A stretch of DNA of 64,000 nucleotides, taken from contig NZ_KB893654.1 in NCBI RefSeq assembly GCF_000374145.1, positions 1,050,117-1,114,116 on the forward strand, read 5' to 3'. The notes under the pieces were generated by a model. The model ran no database searches. It was not told the origin of the DNA and saw nothing but the letters and a program-made list of their open reading frames with translations. This DNA comes from Neomegalonema perideroedes DSM 15528 (GTDB lineage: Bacteria; Pseudomonadota; Alphaproteobacteria; Rhodobacterales; Rhodobacteraceae). The number at the start of each line of letters is the position of its first letter. The stretch's first letter is position 1. Position numbers and translations under genes: made by a program. This document shows, piece by piece, positions 18,089 to 26,456 of the stretch.

Positions 18089-18664
18089 TCAGGCGGCGGC
18101 CAGAGCGCGCAAGCCGATCACGGCGCGGATCTGAAAGGCGAGGAAAGAGACGAGCTGCGACAGCCCGACGATGGAATCCGGCGTCCATCCCGCGTCCAGC
18201 AGGCGCTGAAGCGCGGCGGGATCGGCGTCGCGGGGATGGAAGGTCAGCAAATGCGCATGCTCCAGCCCGCGCGAGAGCTTCGCCCCCAGCGCGGCGGCGA
18301 CCTCCGCCGGAACCGCGAATTCCGGGCCGTCGAGATTCTCCGCGCTGAGCGGCCCCTCCGGATAGGCGCCGTAAGGCCCCTGCGCGGCGCCCGCCGCCAC
18401 GGCGGCGCGGATCGCCTCAAGACGGGCGCCCGCTCCCGGCAGAGCCTCATAATGGGCGCGGGTCTCCGGCTCTTCATGCAGCCCCGCCACGAAGGCCGCG
18501 ACCGCATGGCGGTCCTCAAGGCTGAATTCGCCGGGCTGATCGGGATGGAGCAGCAGACGATAGCTCTCCTGAGCCGAGGCGCGGGCTTGCGGGCGCTTGG
18601 CGCGCAGGAGGTCCAGTTTGGAGCCGGGCGCGATCCCCGCCCATTGGTCGATGAGGTCGGTCAT
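18089..18664 (-). CDS. CMD-domain protein without CxxC (Avi_7170-like)
   Basis: A 191-residue relative of the preceding alkylhydroperoxidase, with the same helical layout (YRLLLHPDQPGEFSLEDRHAVAAFVA near 36-60, then GLSQLVSFLAFQIRAVIGL near the end). It contains no cysteine at all, so it cannot carry the AhpD thiol chemistry. Avi_7170-type proteins regularly sit beside the Avi_7169 type, and the two may form a hetero-oligomer in which this subunit is structural (inference). Confidence 0.8.
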   Translation of the reverse strand: MTDLIDQWAGIAPGSKLDLLRAKRPQARASAQESYRLLLHPDQPGEFSLEDRHAVAAFVAGLHEEPETRAHYEALPGAGARLEAIRAAVAAGAAQGPYGAYPEGPLSAENLDGPEFAVPAEVAAALGAKLSRGLEHAHLLTFHPRDADPAALQRLLDAGWTPDSIVGLSQLVSFLAFQIRAVIGLRALAAA

Positions 18665-18679
18665 ATCGGAAACTCCTGA

Positions 18680-19732
18680 TCAGCCTGCGGCGGCCAGAGA
18701 CGCCGCAGGGGAGGGGGAGGCGGAAAAGGGGGAGGCGCCCCAGCCGAAGGCCGGCGCGACTTCGGTCGCGAAAAGCTCGATGGAGCGCAGGATCTGCGCG
18801 GGCGGCGGATCGATGGAGTGAACCTGAACCGCGATCTCCGTCGCATGGGTCAGGGTCGCGTCCGTCCGAAGGGATTCGGCGACCTCCTCCGGCGTTCCGA
18901 CATGCGTGTCGAGGCTGAGGATGAGGTCGTCCAGCGTCTCGCCGCGCAGGATATGGCCGGATTTCGCGAATTGCGCCGCCGCCCGACGCAGGCCGATCTC
19001 CGCGAAACGGCGCGCCTCGGCGCGGTCGTCGGCGACGAAGACCGAGCGCGAGGCTAGAATCCGCGGCGCGACGCCCTGCGGCAAAGCCTTAAGATAGGCC
19101 TCCACGATGGGGAGCTGGATCTCCGCCAGAGAGGCGGCGGGATTCTCCTTGGCGCGCGGCTGGGTGCGCGAGAGCAGCAGCCCGTCTCCGGCGCGGCCCG
19201 CGCGCAGACCGCCCGCCACCGAGAAAGTCGCTTGCCAGATGCGCTGATCCAAGTCGCCCGCTGCGGGATACAGGCGGTTTCCGCCGCCCAGATCCTCGCC
19301 GCGCAAGGCCGCGCGCAATTTGGCGAGGGCGTCGTCGTAGATCTCGGCGCGACGTCCATGCTCCAGCCCGAAGGCGGCGTAGGAGCCGGGCGTCCCGCCC
19401 GTGCCGATCCCCAGCTCCAGACGTCCGCCGGAGAGAAGATCCAGCACCACGGCGTCCTCCGCCACGCGGAGGGGATTCTCCAGCGGCAGAGTCACGACGC
19501 CCGTCGCGAGGCGGATCCGCCGCGTCTTGGCCGCCACATGGGCGAGGAAGGCCAGAGGCGCAGGCAATCCGCCCTCGGCGTGGTGGAAATGATGCTGCGC
19601 CACCCAGGCCGAGCGATAGCCGAAACGCTCCGCCGTCGCGATCTGCTCGGCGGCGAGGCGATAGCGCTCGGCCGGGGTCGCGTCGTCCAGCAGGCGGGTG
19701 AAAAAACCGATGCTTTTCTTAGGGCCGCTCAT
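18680..19732 (-). CDS. FMN-dependent luciferase-like monooxygenase (KPN_01858-like)
   Basis: A 350-residue LLM enzyme beginning KKSIGFFTRLLDDATPAERY and continuing WVAQHHFHHAEGGLPAPLAF, as in the KPN_01858-type group. The TIM-barrel strands and the flavin-binding LELGIGTGGTPGSYAAFG are visible. It is a second, distinct oxygenase of this cluster, so two flavin-dependent steps may act on one imported substrate. It lies 15 bp upstream of the CMD protein and 18 bp downstream of the ABC ATPase, clearly in one operon. Confidence 0.85.
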   Translation of the reverse strand: MSGPKKSIGFFTRLLDDATPAERYRLAAEQIATAERFGYRSAWVAQHHFHHAEGGLPAPLAFLAHVAAKTRRIRLATGVVTLPLENPLRVAEDAVVLDLLSGGRLELGIGTGGTPGSYAAFGLEHGRRAEIYDDALAKLRAALRGEDLGGGNRLYPAAGDLDQRIWQATFSVAGGLRAGRAGDGLLLSRTQPRAKENPAASLAEIQLPIVEAYLKALPQGVAPRILASRSVFVADDRAEARRFAEIGLRRAAAQFAKSGHILRGETLDDLILSLDTHVGTPEEVAESLRTDATLTHATEIAVQVHSIDPPPAQILRSIELFATEVAPAFGWGASPFSASPSPAASLAAAG

Positions 19733-19750
19733 GAGGCTTCTCCCTGATGT

Positions 19751-21379
19751 TCAGCCGCGCCGCAGACGGCCGGGAATGGCGGCGATCAACTGGCGGGCGT
19801 ATTCGGTCTGCGGAGCCTCGAAGACCTGCGCCACGGGGCCGCTCTCCCGGATTTCGCCGCCTTGCAGCACCGAAACCGTGTCGGAGATCGCCCGCACCAC
19901 CGCCAGATCATGGCTGACGAAGAGATAGGTCAGCCCGAGATCCCGCTGAAGCTCGTCCAGCAGCCGCAGGATCTGCGCCTGAACCGTCACGTCCAGAGCC
20001 GAAACCGCTTCGTCCAGCACGAGGATCGAAGGCTTCAGAACCAGCGCCCGGGCGATGGCCGCGCGTTGCCGCTGGCCTCCGGAGAGCGCGGCGGGGCGAC
20101 GCTCCAGCAACTCCGGCGCAAGCTGGACCCGCGCGAAGACTTCATGCACGCGGCGCTCGCGTTCGGCCTTGGCCAGAGGCTCGAAATTGAGCAAAGGCTC
20201 CTCGACGGCGGCGCGCAGGCTCTGGCGCGGATCCAGCGAGGCGAAGGGATTTTGATAGACGAGCTGAATCCTGCGGCGGAACTGGCGCAGCTCCTCGCCG
20301 CGCAGGGCGGCGGGATCTTGGCCGTTCACGAGAATCTTTCCGCCGTCCGGACGCCTCAACCCGACCACCGCCCGGGCCGTGGTGGTCTTGCCCGAGCCGG
20401 ATTCGCCGACCAGCGCATGAGTCGAGCCCCGCGCCACGCTGAAGGAGACGTTTGAAACCGCGCGGAAGGAGCCGCCGCGATCCGTCGGGAAGTTCTGAAC
20501 CAGCCCGCGGACTTCAATAGCCGTCTCGCCGCCCAGCCTTCCGGGGCGCGCGAGGGCGGGCGCCGACAGCGAAGGCGCATCCGCCAGAAGCCGCCGCGTA
20601 TAGGCCTCCTTGGGCGCCGCGAGCAGCTCCCGCGCCGGGCCTTGCTCCTGAATCCGCCCGCCGCGCATCACGACGATCCGGTCCGCGCGGTCGGCGGCCA
20701 CCGCGAGGTCATGCGTCACCAGAAGCACCGCCGTGCCGTTTTCGGCGCGCAATTCGTCGATGAGGTCGAGAATGCGCTTCTGCACCGTCACGTCGAGGGC
20801 GCTGGTCGGCTCGTCGGCGATGACGAGGGCGGGCTTGAGCGCCAGAGCCATGGCGATCAGCACGCGCTGCTTCATGCCGCCGGATAATTCATGCGGATAT
20901 TGCCGGAAGCGCAATTCAGGCTGCGAGAGGCCCACCCGCTCCAGCAGCGCCAGAACCTCGGCGCGGATTCCCGCGCGGTCGCGGCGGCCATGCAGACGAA
21001 AGACCTCGGAGACCTGCGCGCCGATGGTCAGCACCGGATTCAGCGAGGCGCCGGGATCCTGTGGAATCAGGCTGACCACCGATCCCCGGATGGAATCGAA
21101 ACGGCGGGGACTCCAGCGGGAAACCTCCTCGCCGTTGAGCCGGATTTCGCCGCGCGTGATCTCGCCGTTCGGCGGCAGCAGTCCGATGACCGCCTGAGCC
21201 GTGGTCGTCTTGCCCGAGCCGGATTCGCCGACCAGAGCGACGACCTCGCCCGGCGCCATCTCAAAGCCGACGTCATGGGTGACGGGAACGCCGTCATAAG
21301 CGACCTCCAGTCCGGAGATTCGCAGCAAGGGGCGCGTTTCGGCCCCCACGGCGCGAGGTTCAAGCAAGGCGTTGGTCAT
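19751..21379 (-). CDS. Dipeptide/opine-type ABC transporter ATPase, two fused ATP-binding domains (DppD-DppF type)
   Basis: A 542-residue protein with two complete nucleotide-binding domains. Domain 1 has Walker A GESGSGKT at 51-58, signature LSGGMKQR at 165-172 and Walker B LVIADEPTSALD. Domain 2 has Walker A at 325-332, signature LSGGQRQR and Walker B ILVLDEAVSALD, with Ala in place of the usual Pro after Glu. The fused arrangement replaces separate DppD and DppF proteins. The ATG at 21379 overlaps the stop of the permease gene. Confidence 0.93.
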   Translation of the reverse strand: MTNALLEPRAVGAETRPLLRISGLEVAYDGVPVTHDVGFEMAPGEVVALVGESGSGKTTTAQAVIGLLPPNGEITRGEIRLNGEEVSRWSPRRFDSIRGSVVSLIPQDPGASLNPVLTIGAQVSEVFRLHGRRDRAGIRAEVLALLERVGLSQPELRFRQYPHELSGGMKQRVLIAMALALKPALVIADEPTSALDVTVQKRILDLIDELRAENGTAVLLVTHDLAVAADRADRIVVMRGGRIQEQGPARELLAAPKEAYTRRLLADAPSLSAPALARPGRLGGETAIEVRGLVQNFPTDRGGSFRAVSNVSFSVARGSTHALVGESGSGKTTTARAVVGLRRPDGGKILVNGQDPAALRGEELRQFRRRIQLVYQNPFASLDPRQSLRAAVEEPLLNFEPLAKAERERRVHEVFARVQLAPELLERRPAALSGGQRQRAAIARALVLKPSILVLDEAVSALDVTVQAQILRLLDELQRDLGLTYLFVSHDLAVVRAISDTVSVLQGGEIRESGPVAQVFEAPQTEYARQLIAAIPGRLRRG

Positions 21380-22242
21380 CGCGTCGCCCTCTCCGCCGCG
21401 CGGCCGACCCGATTGGCGGCCAGAACCACAAGGATCACGACGAGACCGGGAAAGGCCGTCAGCCACCAGGCGGCCATCATATATTTGCGGCCTTCGGCGA
21501 TGAGCAGGCCCCATTCCGGGGTCGGCGGCGGCGCGCCATAGCCGAGAAAGCCCAAAGTCGAAATCTGGAGGATCGCCCACCCTAATTGCAAAGCGGCGTA
21601 GGCGAGAACGGTGGTCAGGGAATTGGGCAGCACATGCCGCCAGATCACTTGGAGAAAGCGGCCTCCGGAGCCGAAGGCGGCTTCGACGTAATCGGAGCGG
21701 CGCACCGTCACCACCTCCGAACGGACCAGACGCGCGAAGCTCGCGATGGAGGTGACGCCCACGGCGATGGCCGCCTGAGCATGGCCGAAGCCCAGAATGA
21801 TGATCAGCGAGAGCGCCAGCAGCAGGCTCGGAATGGCGAGCATCACGTCGACGATCCGCATCAGGATCGCCTCGACCCTCCCGCCGACCGAACCCGCCGT
21901 CAGACCTATGGCCGCGCCGAAGACCAGCCCCACCCCCACCGCGAGAAAGGCCCCTGAGAGCGAATAGCGCGCGCCATGGATGATCCGCGCCAGCAGATCG
22001 CGGCCCAGCTCGTCGGTTCCGAGCCAATGGGCGGCGCTCGGCGCCTGAAGCTTCTCGCTCGGGATTCCGACCACGCCGCTCTGGCTGGTGAAGATCTCCG
22101 GCGCGACGGCCCAGGCTGCCGCCACGAGGAGGACGGCCCAGGCGAGCAAAAGCCCTAAGGGCGGTCTGCGGCTCCAGCCGAAGCGCGGCGGCGCAAGCCT
22201 CGCCGAAGCGGCGGAGGGAAAGCTTCTGAGAATATCGGTCAC
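21376..22242 (-). CDS. Dipeptide/opine-type ABC transporter permease (DppC-like)
   Basis: A 288-residue inner-membrane permease with the binding-protein-dependent transport loop (EAAFGSGGRFLQVIWRHVLPN) and LGTDELGRDLLARIIHGARYSL, characteristic of DppC/OppC. A GTG start at 22242 overlaps the stop of the upstream DppB-like gene as GTGA, which fixes the start even though the frame stays open upstream. Together with the DppB-like protein it forms the membrane channel of the importer. Confidence 0.92.
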   Translation of the reverse strand: MTDILRSFPSAASARLAPPRFGWSRRPPLGLLLAWAVLLVAAAWAVAPEIFTSQSGVVGIPSEKLQAPSAAHWLGTDELGRDLLARIIHGARYSLSGAFLAVGVGLVFGAAIGLTAGSVGGRVEAILMRIVDVMLAIPSLLLALSLIIILGFGHAQAAIAVGVTSIASFARLVRSEVVTVRRSDYVEAAFGSGGRFLQVIWRHVLPNSLTTVLAYAALQLGWAILQISTLGFLGYGAPPPTPEWGLLIAEGRKYMMAAWWLTAFPGLVVILVVLAANRVGRAAERATR

Positions 22243-23183
22243 GCCGGAGCCCTCCCGCCGCGGCGCAGCCGCGGATCGAACAAAGGATAGAGAAGATCGA
22301 CGATCAGATTGATCGCCACGAATCCGAAAGCGGCGATCAGCACCACCGCCTGAAGCACGGCGGCGTCCTGAGCCCGGACGGCCTGCTCGGCGAGCCTGCC
22401 GATTCCGTTCAATCCGAAAACCGTCTCCGTGACGACGGCCCCGGCCAGAAGCTCGCCGAAGAGCACGCCCGCGATGGTCAGAGCGGGCAGCAAGGCGTTG
22501 CGCAGCACATGGCGCAGCATGACCCAGCGCCGCGAAGCGCCCTTGGCCCGCGCCACATGGACGAAAGGCGCGGTCGACACGGCGTCGAGATTGCGGATGA
22601 GGATCTGCGCCAGAGGCGCCGCGATGGGTATGGATATGGCGATCACCGGCAGAACGAGCCTCTCCCAAGGTCCGGGCGCGATCACCGAGACCCAGCCCAG
22701 CTTGAAGGAGAAGATCTGAATCAGCAGCACGCCGAGCCAAAAGACCGGAATCGAGACCATCAGCCCCGGCAGAGCCTGAAAAGCGCCGCGCAGCCAGGCG
22801 AAAGGCCCGAGCGTCGCGAGAAAGGCGACCAGCAGCGCCAGCCCGACGGCCAGAGCGAAGGCGAGTCCGGCCAGCCAGAGCGTCGCGGGGAGGTTTGTGC
22901 GGATCTCCTCGGCCACCGGCACGCCCGAAGCGATGGAATAGCCGAAATCCCCCGTGACGACGCCCGCCAGCGCATCGAGATAGCGCCGCCATGCGGGCGC
23001 GTCGGCGCCGTAGAAGGCGCGGATCTCCGCCACGGCCTCGGGGCTGAGGCCCAGATCTCCGCCGACGAATTTGATCAGCACGGCGTCGCCGGGCATGAGC
23101 TGCAATAAGACGAAGGCGATGGTGAAGGCCGCCCAAAGCACGAGCAGAGCCTGACCCAAGCGCTCCAGCAGACGACGCGTCAT
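22239..23183 (-). CDS. Dipeptide/opine-type ABC transporter permease (DppB-like)
   Basis: A 314-residue permease with the DppB-type N-terminus (LLERLGQALLVLWAAFTIAF), a conserved periplasmic region and the cytoplasmic coupling loop ARAKGASRRWVMLRHVLRNA. Six membrane segments are evident. It overlaps the DppC-like gene by four bases and starts 73 bp after the binding-protein gene. Confidence 0.92.
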   Translation of the reverse strand: MTRRLLERLGQALLVLWAAFTIAFVLLQLMPGDAVLIKFVGGDLGLSPEAVAEIRAFYGADAPAWRRYLDALAGVVTGDFGYSIASGVPVAEEIRTNLPATLWLAGLAFALAVGLALLVAFLATLGPFAWLRGAFQALPGLMVSIPVFWLGVLLIQIFSFKLGWVSVIAPGPWERLVLPVIAISIPIAAPLAQILIRNLDAVSTAPFVHVARAKGASRRWVMLRHVLRNALLPALTIAGVLFGELLAGAVVTETVFGLNGIGRLAEQAVRAQDAAVLQAVVLIAAFGFVAINLIVDLLYPLFDPRLRRGGRAPA

Positions 23184-23256
23184 TCGGAAACTCCGGGAAT
23201 CCTCGGCGAGGAGAAAATCCGGCGCGCGAAGGGGGCCGCGCGCCGGGGCGGCGGGA

Positions 23257-24885
23257 TCAGCGATCCAGCCAGGCGCCGTAGAAGCTCGGCCGCCCGACGG
23301 CCTCGAAGCCGACGCCCTTCAGATAGGGCGCGCCGCCGAAGACCTGCGGCTCCTCGAAGATCGGAATGGCGTAGGCCTGATCGATCACGTAATTCTGGAC
23401 CTCCGCCGTCAGGGCCAGCCGTTTGGCGGGATCGGTTTCGGCGGCGACGGCCTCCAAAAGCCCATTGAGCCGGTCGTCCCGGAAACTCTTCACCTTCTCG
23501 GCGACGCCTCCGAGCTGAAGCAGAACGTTGCGGTTGGTGGGGTGATATTGGCTCTTGATCACGTCGGGATCGGCGCGGCCCACCATGGCGGGCGAAACGG
23601 GAGTCTTTTCCGGATCGAGATTATCCTGCGTGCGGCTTCCGGAATCTCCGGCCAGCACGTTGAGCTTCACCCCGAGTCGCCCCCATTGCTGCGCCACAAG
23701 CTGCAAGGTGGCGCGGTTCTGCGGCTGAGGCGGAGATTCATAGGCGGTGAATTCAAGAACCGCTCCGTCCTTCTCGCGCAGCCCGGAGGCCCCGACGATC
23801 CAGCCCGCTTCGGTCAACAGCTTGTCGGCCAGTTCGGGATCATAGGTCAGCTTGTCGGAGAGATCGACGTAGCCTTGGGCGTTCGCCGCGATGATGGAGG
23901 TGGCGACCGGATAATTCGCTGAAAACAGCGTCTCGACGATCTCCTTGGCGTCGGTGGCGTGCAGCAGCGCCTGACGCACTCGAATATCCGCGACCAATGG
24001 ATTATCCGGGCGGAAGACCACCGAATTATTCACGCCCCGCGTGGAGGGCGCGTAAAGCGCATAGCCGCGATCCGTGACTTGTTTTTCGTCATAGGCCTGA
24101 ATCTGACGCACGAAATCGGCCTGTCCGGAGAGCAGCGCGCCGATGCGCACGCCGTCCTCCGGCGTGATCACATAGCGGATCCCGTCGAGCGGCGCGCGGC
24201 CCTGATGCGGATGGAGCTTCGGCCCCCAAGCGTAGTCTTCGCGCACGCTCAGAACCACTTCCGAACCGGTGGTCTGGCTCTTCACGAGGAAGGGGCCGGA
24301 GCCGATGATCAATCTGGCGTCGCCCAATTCGGCGTAATTGCGCCCCAGCGTCGCCAGAGAGACGAGGCCGGAGCCGATCACCGAAGTTCCCTGCAGAAAA
24401 CCGGGGCTGGGCGCTTTGAAATGAAACCGCACGGTGAGCGGATCGAGGACTTCGCCGCGCTCGTAATTATTCACCACCTCGGAGACGGGGAAATTGCGCG
24501 CCTGATCGCCCAGACCGAAAGCGTCGAAATTGGCGACCACCGCCGCCGCGTCCAGAGGCGAGCCGTCGGAGAAGGTCACGCCGGGGCGCAATTTGAAGGC
24601 GTATTGCGTGGCGTCCTCGTTGACCTCCCAGGATTCGGCGATCCAGGGCTCGATCTCCAGAGTCTCGGGATTCTGATAGGTCAGCTTATCGGTGATCTGG
24701 TTCAGAATCCCGCCATTGGGATAAAATCCGCCCGCCGGAGGATAAAGCACCGTATGGGGCTGCTGCTCCAGATAGACGAGGATTCCGCCCTGTTTGGGCG
24801 TTTCGGCGAGCAAAGCGGTCGAAGCCAGAAGGGCCGCGCTCAAACTCGCGGCCGCGAAGATGCGGCGGGTTAGATTCAACGTCAT
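23257..24885 (-). CDS. ABC transporter substrate-binding protein, SBP family 5 (KPN_01854-like)
   Basis: A 542-residue exported binding protein of the peptide/nickel family (SBP_bac_5), with signal peptide cleaved near LLA-ETP. The mature N-terminus LVYLEQQPHTVLYPPAGGFY is characteristic of the KPN_01854-type group, which is found beside the oxygenases described above. The ligand is unknown, but genetic linkage suggests it is the oxygenase substrate or a precursor. I prefer the ATG at 24885, with GGAG nine bases upstream; the ATG at 24891 lies only three bases from it. It is the first gene of an eight-gene operon running to 16064. Confidence 0.9.
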   Translation of the reverse strand: MTLNLTRRIFAAASLSAALLASTALLAETPKQGGILVYLEQQPHTVLYPPAGGFYPNGGILNQITDKLTYQNPETLEIEPWIAESWEVNEDATQYAFKLRPGVTFSDGSPLDAAAVVANFDAFGLGDQARNFPVSEVVNNYERGEVLDPLTVRFHFKAPSPGFLQGTSVIGSGLVSLATLGRNYAELGDARLIIGSGPFLVKSQTTGSEVVLSVREDYAWGPKLHPHQGRAPLDGIRYVITPEDGVRIGALLSGQADFVRQIQAYDEKQVTDRGYALYAPSTRGVNNSVVFRPDNPLVADIRVRQALLHATDAKEIVETLFSANYPVATSIIAANAQGYVDLSDKLTYDPELADKLLTEAGWIVGASGLREKDGAVLEFTAYESPPQPQNRATLQLVAQQWGRLGVKLNVLAGDSGSRTQDNLDPEKTPVSPAMVGRADPDVIKSQYHPTNRNVLLQLGGVAEKVKSFRDDRLNGLLEAVAAETDPAKRLALTAEVQNYVIDQAYAIPIFEEPQVFGGAPYLKGVGFEAVGRPSFYGAWLDR

Positions 24886-25261
24886 GGACATTCTCTCCAG
24901 CCTCGGCCGAGGCGTCGTTTCTTGAACCGGGGCCTGAAATCTTCTCGGGCGCGAGGCGCGCGTATTCGGCTCGGATCTGGTTGTGGAGATCGGCGGATTC
25001 GCCGCGCGCCGCCGCCCGACAGAGACCCCCGACAGAGATCATCGAGCGATCGCGCGTCCCAAAACCTACAAACCGCGCCTGAGAGCGTCCAAGATCATGA
25101 TCTGACTTGCTTTGAAGTTTTTCTTATATTCCGACTGACGGAGAGGAGGCGTCTTGCGGCGCGCGCCGGGGCCGCAAGGCGGCGGCCGGCTTCCGCTCGC
25201 CGTCGCCTCCGCCGATTCAAACGGCCTGATCCGGGCCCCCTCAGACTGGAGAAACGCAGAC
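24886..25261. other. Divergent intergenic region
   Basis: A 376-bp gap between the oxygenase/transporter operon and the FrnE-like gene. It holds a sigma70-like promoter (25102-25130) for the rightward gene. I see no gene and no other strong signal. Confidence 0.55.
25102..25130 (+). promoter_or_regulatory. Sigma70-like promoter upstream of FrnE-like gene
   Basis: CTGACT (25102-25107) and TATATT (25125-25130) are separated by exactly 17 bp, in a locally AT-rich stretch about 130 bp before the ATG at 25262. The hexamers match TTGACA and TATAAT at four and five positions. Confidence 0.4.
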
Positions 25262-25927
25262 ATGGCTCCCGCCGCTCAGAAAACCTCCTCCAACGCCGTC
25301 ACGATCGACGTCTGGAGCGACGTCATGTGTCCGTTCTGCTGGATGGGGGAAACCCTGCTTCAGCAGGCCGCCGAAGCCTCGGGGCATGAGCTGGACATCC
25401 GTTACCACAGCTATCAGCTCATGCCGCATCTGCCCGCCGACAGCGCGGTCAACGTCAACGACCTTCTCGAACGCGAGCGCGGATTCCCCCGCGAGCAGGC
25501 GCTCGCGATGAATCGTCAGGTCGCGGCCCGCGCGGCTCAGGTCGGCCTCGTCTATAATATGGACGACGCCATCGCGACGAACACGCGGTCGGCCCATCGG
25601 CTCGCTCATTTCGCCAAGCAACGGGGCAAGCAGCATGAATTGATGCAGCAGCTGTTCAAGGCCTATCTCACCGACGGCCTCAACATCGGCGATCACGAGG
25701 TGCTGGCCGATCTGGCGGCTGAGGTCGGTCTGGACCGCGCCGCCGCTCTGGAGGCCCTGAAGACCGACGCCTTCGCCGCCGAATTCGACGCCGACGTCGA
25801 GGAGGCTCGTCGGCTGGGGATCTCCGGCGTTCCGTTTTTCGTTCTGAACGGCAAATACGCCGTCTCGGGGGCTCAGCCCCGGGAGGTTTTCGAGCAGGCG
25901 CTGGCCAAAGCCTCCGCCGAAGTCTGA
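25262..25927 (+). CDS. DsbA family oxidoreductase (FrnE-like)
   Basis: A 221-residue thioredoxin-fold protein with a DsbA-type helical insertion. The active site is CPFC in IDVWSDVMCPFCWMGE near the N-terminus, and the cis-Pro loop reads GISGVPFFVLNGKYAVSGAQ, both typical of FrnE. No signal peptide precedes the fold, so it is cytoplasmic, as in the family, where members act as disulfide isomerases or in polyketide/redox stress functions. The frame is open upstream to 25154, but the ATG at 25262 has a GGAGA site and starts just before the first strand. It is followed after 21 bp by a small cysteine-containing protein. Confidence 0.92.
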   Translation: MAPAAQKTSSNAVTIDVWSDVMCPFCWMGETLLQQAAEASGHELDIRYHSYQLMPHLPADSAVNVNDLLERERGFPREQALAMNRQVAARAAQVGLVYNMDDAIATNTRSAHRLAHFAKQRGKQHELMQQLFKAYLTDGLNIGDHEVLADLAAEVGLDRAAALEALKTDAFAAEFDADVEEARRLGISGVPFFVLNGKYAVSGAQPREVFEQALAKASAEV

Positions 25928-25948
25928 AGGGATGGGAGAGCAGCAGAC

Positions 25949-26131
25949 ATGAGCAAGATGTTGAACGGACTGGTGAAGATCGGCGGGGATTCTCCGGAGG
26001 CGGGCCTTTGCGTCGATGGTTTCTGCGCCCTGCCGCCGCAGACTGGCGAGGCCCCCGCGCAGGAGGCCGAAGATCAGGCGATGCGCGCAAAGGAGGAGGC
26101 CGCCACGGCGCCGAAGGGCGACGGATCCTGA
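25949..26131 (+). CDS. Small protein with CVDGFC motif downstream of FrnE-like gene
   Basis: A 60-residue protein preceded by GGGAGAG at a suitable distance. Residues 19-26 read GLCVDGFCA, a Cys-x4-Cys pair, followed by an acidic, Ala/Glu-rich tail (about 30 residues) likely to be disordered. Co-transcription with a disulfide oxidoreductase suggests the cysteine pair is a redox partner or metal ligand (inference). I do not recognise the family. Confidence 0.55.
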   Translation: MSKMLNGLVKIGGDSPEAGLCVDGFCALPPQTGEAPAQEAEDQAMRAKEEAATAPKGDGS

Positions 26132-26456
26132 CGGATCGGCGCAGGGCCCCTGAGCCCTGAAGCTGGACGGCCGGATGCTCGGCGAGGCCGGAGGGATCCG
26201 CCTCGCCGAAGCGTCGGGCGCGATCCGACCAACCGTATGAACGCCGCCTCAGACCTCCGGGCCGGGAGCGCCCATCGCAGCCGCAGAGGGACTTCATCCC
26301 CTGAACGATCAGGCGAGCGATAAGCCGAAAAATCGCGTCATTTTTCGGATGCGCTCAAATGATTTAGCAACCATTGGGCGATTATAGCTCAACCTTGAGT
26401 GCGGTTTCTTAATGCTAACGACCATTTGTGGTTGCGATGTGCATTGAGGTGGGGCG
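26132..26456. other. Intergenic region before the GTPase operon
   Basis: A 325-bp gap without a gene. Base composition drops sharply in GC from about 26320, coinciding with the start of the GTPase island. It contains a hairpin (26325-26348) and a 7-bp dyad, GCAACCA (26367-26373) with TGGTTGC (26429-26435), near the likely promoter. No clear -35/-10 pair could be assigned. Confidence 0.5.
26325..26348. terminator. CCGAAAAA/TTTTTCGG hairpin
   Basis: CCGAAAAA (26325-26332) pairs with TTTTTCGG (26341-26348) around an 8-nt loop. It may end the FrnE-like transcript and marks the left edge of the composition change. The stem is AT-rich, so its strength is doubtful. Confidence 0.35.

Noticed and set aside
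21380..22027. Extension of the ABC ATPase frame through the permease gene
   Set aside because: The extension is Arg/Gly-rich shadow translation of the DppC-like permease; the ATG at 21379 with ATGA overlap is the true start.
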